Part shown: positions 13,406 through 16,929 of the stretch, piece after piece | Numbering within the stretch: the stretch's first letter is position 1 | Layout of the letters: the number at the start of each line of letters is the position of its first letter | Position numbers and translations under genes: made by a program | Assembly (NCBI GenBank): GCA_904502215.1 | Contig: CAJGDQ010000009.1 | Span: forward strand, 1 to 16,929 | Length of the DNA stretch: 16,929 nt | Direction: 5' to 3' | Source: Clostridiaceae bacterium | GTDB lineage: Bacteria; Bacillota; Clostridia; Oscillospirales; Acutalibacteraceae | The notes under the pieces: generated by a model | Databases searched by the model: none | Seen by the model: the letters and a program-made list of their open reading frames with translations, nothing else | Told to the model about the DNA's origin: nothing

Positions 13406-15271
13406 TTACAATGAACTTTTATTTTTTAAATCCGAAACATAGTTCTTTTTATTTTGTATCGCTTCTGAAAGTAATTTTCTTGCAGTTTTATTTTCCTTAA
13501 AGGTTTCGGCAATACCTATTCTATAATCTATAACAATCTCTTTATTCTCTTCTCTTTCATCAAGTCGCAATCTGAAAAGTCTCATTATATCTTCAACAGT
13601 GATATAATCCGATTCTTTGGAGAGCATAACAAAATTGCCATTGCCGTTATAAATGAATTCTGTATTCGATTTACCAAAGGCTTCTTTTATATAGCTTGTA
13701 AACATTTTAATAACGTTATCGCCGGCCTCTCTTGAATGAGCAGAATTGATATATGATAAATTCGAAATATCAACCATACAGTAAACAACGCCGTCATCAA
13801 GAAGCTTTTTATCCTTGGTTTTCAAATATTTATCAAAGTATGCTCTGTTGCTTAAACCTGTAAGATGGTCGGTATAGAAAATATAGTTTATAATGTCCCC
13901 TATTCTTCCTAACAAAATTGTTCCGCCGCAGCAAACAACCATAAGGAAGAAGAATGCGATTGCGGTATATAAAGGAACATTAACACTTTCTCTAACTGAT
14001 GCTGATGACAATACCGAAATATAGCTGGCACCAACAAATTTGTTATATTCATTATTGGTTTTCATCGTTGTATCATAAAGGGAATTTAATTCAGCAATAA
14101 GCTCATCAATTTCCTTTTCAACATCTTTTCTAACAACCGAATATTCCGCATTGCAAAGCTCCATACAAGTAGAATCAGAAGACTGGCAACCGCCGTTACA
14201 ATTACCTGTGCAATTGGTAAAAGTATCTAATATATATCTACAATAAGCCGAATCTATAATCGCATGCTCTTTATTTTCGTTCAGGTCTCTCCAACTATAA
14301 ATCAATTCATCATAGGTAACGGTTTGGTCGCCAACATAATCCTGAACATTTCTTTCATGAAGATTATCAAGAATATACTCATAGCTGATATTTGTATTTC
14401 CCGATTCTCTCATCTTTTCAACATAAGCATCAATAACAGTTACAACATCTTCAACAACACTTTCATCCTTAGCATTGGAAATATCATTGTTATCAATTCT
14501 TGTTGTATAATCCGAAATAAGCACCGACTTGTTTTTAGTTATCTGATATTTATAAAGCTTTGAGAAAATAGAAGAAACCTTAACTTCCCATAAGTAATTG
14601 AAATCATCAGCAAGCTCAGCGAATGAAACTCCGGTTTCGGTGGACCTATAATAATTATTTTGTTCCATTCTTTGATATAAAGTGCTAAGTGTATTTTCAA
14701 TGCTTGTGTCAATAAGCTCCATCATCTCAATGAAATCATAATCGTTTTTATTAAGATTTTCGATAGTGTTATTTGCGGGAGCAACATTTACATACTTTTG
14801 ACTAAAACTCTCAAAATAAACATCTAAGGTTTCATCTAGTATAGTTCTTGCAAAATCTGCTCCCTCCCCACTTGTTGCGGCAAAAGAAACGATAAAAGTG
14901 CTCGGCTCATATACATATTCTTCGCCTTCTTCAAGCTTTGCATCCTTTTGAGCAACTTTATCCGCATCTTCAACAGGAGTTATATTTATTCTTGAGATAA
15001 GATTATCAACCGAATAAATACCGGTTAGTCCCATTTTGTCAACAACCTTTGACATTATAGAAGACGATTTGATTTCGTTAACATCTAACTTTTCGCCGGT
15101 TGGAGCAAGTCCTTTTTCAGCCTGCTCATCATTATAATGAATAACCTCAGAAGCTATATATGTATTTGATGATGAAAGTTTAAAATATACTGCATAGGTA
15201 GCCAAAAGGCAAACAACCATTATCAACGGCAGAAGCTTTTTTAAATATCTTATAATTTGAAAATTTTTCAT
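13406..15271 (-). CDS. Wzz-like polysaccharide co-polymerase fused to a degenerate GGDEF domain
   Basis: A 621-residue membrane protein. TM1 is at about 11-31. The extracytoplasmic part (32-432) begins with a Wzz-type segment (NTYIASEVIHYNDEQ...) and continues as a mostly helical region. It includes six cysteines at 344, 354, 358, 362, 369 and 373. TM2 is at about 433-455. The cytoplasmic GGDEF-fold domain spans about 463-615: TDHLTGLSNR at 467-476 and metal Asp501 (VDISNLSYIN) are kept, but the active-site turn reads GNGNF (543-547) instead of GGDEF, and no RxxD I-site precedes it. Cyclase activity is therefore unlikely; GTP sensing or protein docking is possible. Wzz proteins set chain length with the Wzy encoded next to it. 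It follows a related Wzz-like gene by 21 nt and has an AAGGGAGA ribosome binding site. Confidence 0.85.
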   Translation of the reverse strand: MKNFQIIRYLKKLLPLIMVVCLLATYAVYFKLSSSNTYIASEVIHYNDEQAEKGLAPTGEKLDVNEIKSSSIMSKVVDKMGLTGIYSVDNLISRINITPVEDADKVAQKDAKLEEGEEYVYEPSTFIVSFAATSGEGADFARTILDETLDVYFESFSQKYVNVAPANNTIENLNKNDYDFIEMMELIDTSIENTLSTLYQRMEQNNYYRSTETGVSFAELADDFNYLWEVKVSSIFSKLYKYQITKNKSVLISDYTTRIDNNDISNAKDESVVEDVVTVIDAYVEKMRESGNTNISYEYILDNLHERNVQDYVGDQTVTYDELIYSWRDLNENKEHAIIDSAYCRYILDTFTNCTGNCNGGCQSSDSTCMELCNAEYSVVRKDVEKEIDELIAELNSLYDTTMKTNNEYNKFVGASYISVLSSASVRESVNVPLYTAIAFFFLMVVCCGGTILLGRIGDIINYIFYTDHLTGLSNRAYFDKYLKTKDKKLLDDGVVYCMVDISNLSYINSAHSREAGDNVIKMFTSYIKEAFGKSNTEFIYNGNGNFVMLSKESDYITVEDIMRLFRLRLDEREENKEIVIDYRIGIAETFKENKTARKLLSEAIQNKKNYVSDLKNKSSL

Positions 15272-15292
15272 TTTTATTCTCCCTTTGATAAT

Positions 15293-16648
15293 TTAAGCCT
15301 TTTTGGGGAATTTCTTGGAAATACTATTGAGAACAATCGCAAGATAAACCAAAGCGGCAAATACAACCAATGTTTTTAATTCATCTATAAATGAAACTCC
15401 ATAAATGCTAACTGCAACGCATTGATTCATCTTATGACGAGAATATTCTCGTCCTGCATTAATAGCCTCTTTTTCGAAGCCCTTGATACTGTTGTAAATA
15501 GAATCTATCAATGTATCGGCAGAGGCATATTGTTGCGCTCCCTGACTATTAGAAGATATTTTATCAATAATCAAATCGTTATCCATAATCTCTTTTTCAT
15601 TTGAAGCAACGTAATCACTAAAGGTTGTTGCCATAACCGAAAGCTCATCAACGCCAACCTTAGTTCTACCCATATAATATTTGCCTGTTTTATCCCAGGT
15701 AGGAACCAAAACAACCCTGGTCATTTCTTCGCTATACATATCAATTGCCTGATTTGAAATCTTATAGGAAGCATCGTTTTTTCTGCGATCAAAATCAACA
15801 TTCTTATTCTGATAGGATAATCTATCAACATATTCCGCTTTATTTTTAACAATACCGTTTTGCAAGATAAGAGATTTTAAATTTTGATTTATTTGGGTTT
15901 CTTTAAACTGATGAACTTTACCCGCTATGGAATTAAAGGTGCTTCCATTTTCGGTAACAAAGCTCGAATTTTTGCCTGCCATTCCATATAAATAATTAAG
16001 AATAGCAGTTGCCTCTTTATCCAAAAACGCTACGGTGTCCATATATTCCATTTTATCAAAATCAGGTTTTTTGCTATTAAGACTGAAGTTATCGGTATAT
16101 TTCTCTATATAGTATTCCTTGTATGAAGTGGTAATAAGATTGATAACATTCTCCGAATCTAGATGGTCGGTATGCTTAGAAGCATGGTATTCAACCGCAA
16201 ACTCAGTTGAAATATGATAATCCTTTTCATCGTCCACTCCGCCCTGCACTAACGGATAAACCGAAAGGCAATTCTTAAGCTGCTTAACCGTAACCTTTTC
16301 AAGAGCGCCCTTTTTAATAGCCCTTTCAATAACCTCATCGCTGATAATTTCAGCCATATTATATCTTGTGCCATTGGAATTTAACGCTCCCGATGCCTCA
16401 GAATAATTGAGCGAAATAGTAGCAGAAACAGATTTTTTAAGTTCAAAATGATTGAATACACCATAAACCATCGTAGCAACAAAACATACTAGGATTATCC
16501 AAGCATTTATATATTCGGCAGTTTTGAAAATTTGCTTGCGTTCTGTTGCATTAACATTTTTTAACCGCAAAAATATTATTACTGCTGATACTGCAATCAC
16601 AGCCACAACAATTAAAAGAATTAATTTTTGAACTATTTCAGTAAACAT
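15293..16648 (-). CDS. Wzz-like membrane protein, paralogue of the next gene without the GGDEF domain
   Basis: A 451-residue protein with TM segments at about 8-28, 46-65 and 422-441. The large extracytoplasmic region (66-420) resembles that of the neighbouring Wzz-GGDEF protein. One matching stretch runs from SATISLNYSEASGALNSNG to LKNCLSVYPLV. A second has the NSSFVTENGSTFNSIA block and the NGIVKNKAEYVDRLSYQN block, matched by TGVSFAELA and YQITKNKSVLISDYTTRI in the neighbour. It ends with a TM and a short basic tail, with no nucleotide-binding or kinase domain. The extra N-terminal TM is not typical of Wzz. Likely role: partner or heteromeric subunit of the co-polymerase. It starts 20 nt after the metallophosphoesterase gene with a TGGAGAA ribosome binding site. 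Wzz assignment is by architecture and resemblance, hence moderate confidence. Confidence 0.7.
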   Translation of the reverse strand: MFTEIVQKLILLIVVAVIAVSAVIIFLRLKNVNATERKQIFKTAEYINAWIILVCFVATMVYGVFNHFELKKSVSATISLNYSEASGALNSNGTRYNMAEIISDEVIERAIKKGALEKVTVKQLKNCLSVYPLVQGGVDDEKDYHISTEFAVEYHASKHTDHLDSENVINLITTSYKEYYIEKYTDNFSLNSKKPDFDKMEYMDTVAFLDKEATAILNYLYGMAGKNSSFVTENGSTFNSIAGKVHQFKETQINQNLKSLILQNGIVKNKAEYVDRLSYQNKNVDFDRRKNDASYKISNQAIDMYSEEMTRVVLVPTWDKTGKYYMGRTKVGVDELSVMATTFSDYVASNEKEIMDNDLIIDKISSNSQGAQQYASADTLIDSIYNSIKGFEKEAINAGREYSRHKMNQCVAVSIYGVSFIDELKTLVVFAALVYLAIVLNSISKKFPKKA

Positions 16649-16668
16649 TTTTATTCTCCATCGTTAAG

Positions 16669-16929
16669 TTAGAATTTATTAATATCAATAACAACCAATT
16701 CGGGTTCATTGTTTATACGAAGAGGATTTGAGTTTTCAAGACCTGAGCTTACAATCAAAGGTGCTCCTGCAACATCATATCTTCCATAAACAAACTTACC
16801 GCTTCTTTCAGGGAATAAGCCTTCCTCTTTTGTGAATAACGGACCCAAAATAGGAAGTCGCATAACACCGCCGTGTGTATGTCCGCAAACCATTAAATCT
16901 CCCCAAAATTCCGGATTGAATTGCTCAAA
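16669..16929 (-). CDS. Metallophosphoesterase, YkuE-like, C-terminal part (gene runs off the right edge)
   Basis: The last 86 codons of a calcineurin-like phosphoesterase, open to the window edge with no start seen; an in-frame ATG at 16893 is internal. The visible part holds the conserved metal-binding VCGHTHGG motif, then LPILGPL, a KFVYGRYD segment, APLIVSSGLENSNPLRINNEPELVVIDI and the end. This pattern is typical of YkuE-type (PHP/UDP-2,3-diacylglucosamine pyrophosphatase-like) phosphoesterases that often carry an N-terminal membrane anchor. The N-terminal dinuclear-metal motifs would lie beyond the window. It precedes the Wzz-like gene by 20 nt, so it may be the first visible gene of the operon, or a transcriptional read-in neighbour. 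Substrate unknown. Confidence 0.88.
   Translation of the reverse strand, partial: FEQFNPEFWGDLMVCGHTHGGVMRLPILGPLFTKEEGLFPERSGKFVYGRYDVAGAPLIVSSGLENSNPLRINNEPELVVIDINKF

Noticed and set aside
16669..16893. Complete small gene starting at the ATG at 16893
   Set aside because: The frame is open to the window end and the GHTHGG motif belongs to the C-terminal half of a larger phosphoesterase.

Overview
The window reads as a chromosomal piece of a low-GC Gram-positive bacterium, most likely a Clostridia (Oscillospiraceae/Ruminococcus-like) lineage. The grounds are the AT-rich sequence, the Firmicute-type core block rpmH-rnpA-yidD-yidC-jag, strong AGGAGG-type ribosome binding sites, GTG/TTG starts, and DUF1700/DUF4097 proteins. 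The organism assignment is an inference; no rRNA or other decisive marker is present.

Layout. (1) Positions 1-2037, minus strand: rpmH, rnpA, yidD, yidC and the 5' part of jag, the classic ribosomal-protein/RNase P/membrane-insertase operon, driven by a strong TTGACA-18-TATAAT promoter at about 2108-2137. Only the jag N-terminus is inside the window. (2) Positions 2173-3878, plus strand: a divergent two-gene unit with a short-chain dehydrogenase and a Zn-type cation diffusion facilitator with a polyhistidine tail. Many Firmicutes have dnaA/oriC at this place; it is not here. (3) Positions 3881-3908: a 12-bp-stem bidirectional terminator separating the convergent units. (4) Positions 3920-16929, minus strand: a tightly packed run of 12 genes (gaps of 32 nt or less, several 4-nt overlaps) transcribed from beyond the right edge. 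In transcription order: the 3' end of a YkuE-like metallophosphoesterase, two Wzz-like polysaccharide co-polymerase-type membrane proteins, a Wzy/WaaL-type polymerase or ligase, a GT4 glycosyltransferase, three GT2 glycosyltransferases, an EAL-domain c-di-GMP phosphodiesterase, a GtrB/DPM1-like polyprenyl-phosphate glycosyltransferase, a DUF1700-like membrane protein and a DUF4097 beta-solenoid protein.

How it may work together. The right-hand operon has the parts of a Wzx/Wzy-type surface polysaccharide system: sugar-adding GTs, a polymerase and chain-length-type proteins. It also carries two signalling-type proteins. The second Wzz-like protein carries a C-terminal GGDEF-fold domain whose signature is degenerate (GNGNF) and which lacks the RxxD I-site. 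The EAL protein keeps every residue expected for c-di-GMP hydrolysis behind its own degenerate GGDEF-like domain. The two Wzz-like proteins are recognisably related to each other along their extracytoplasmic parts. The most interesting hypothesis is therefore an exopolysaccharide assembly machine in which a nucleotide-sensing (or protein-docking) domain is fused to the co-polymerase and a phosphodiesterase is co-expressed. No flippase, initiating phosphoglycosyltransferase or BY-kinase is visible; they may lie to the right of the window or elsewhere.
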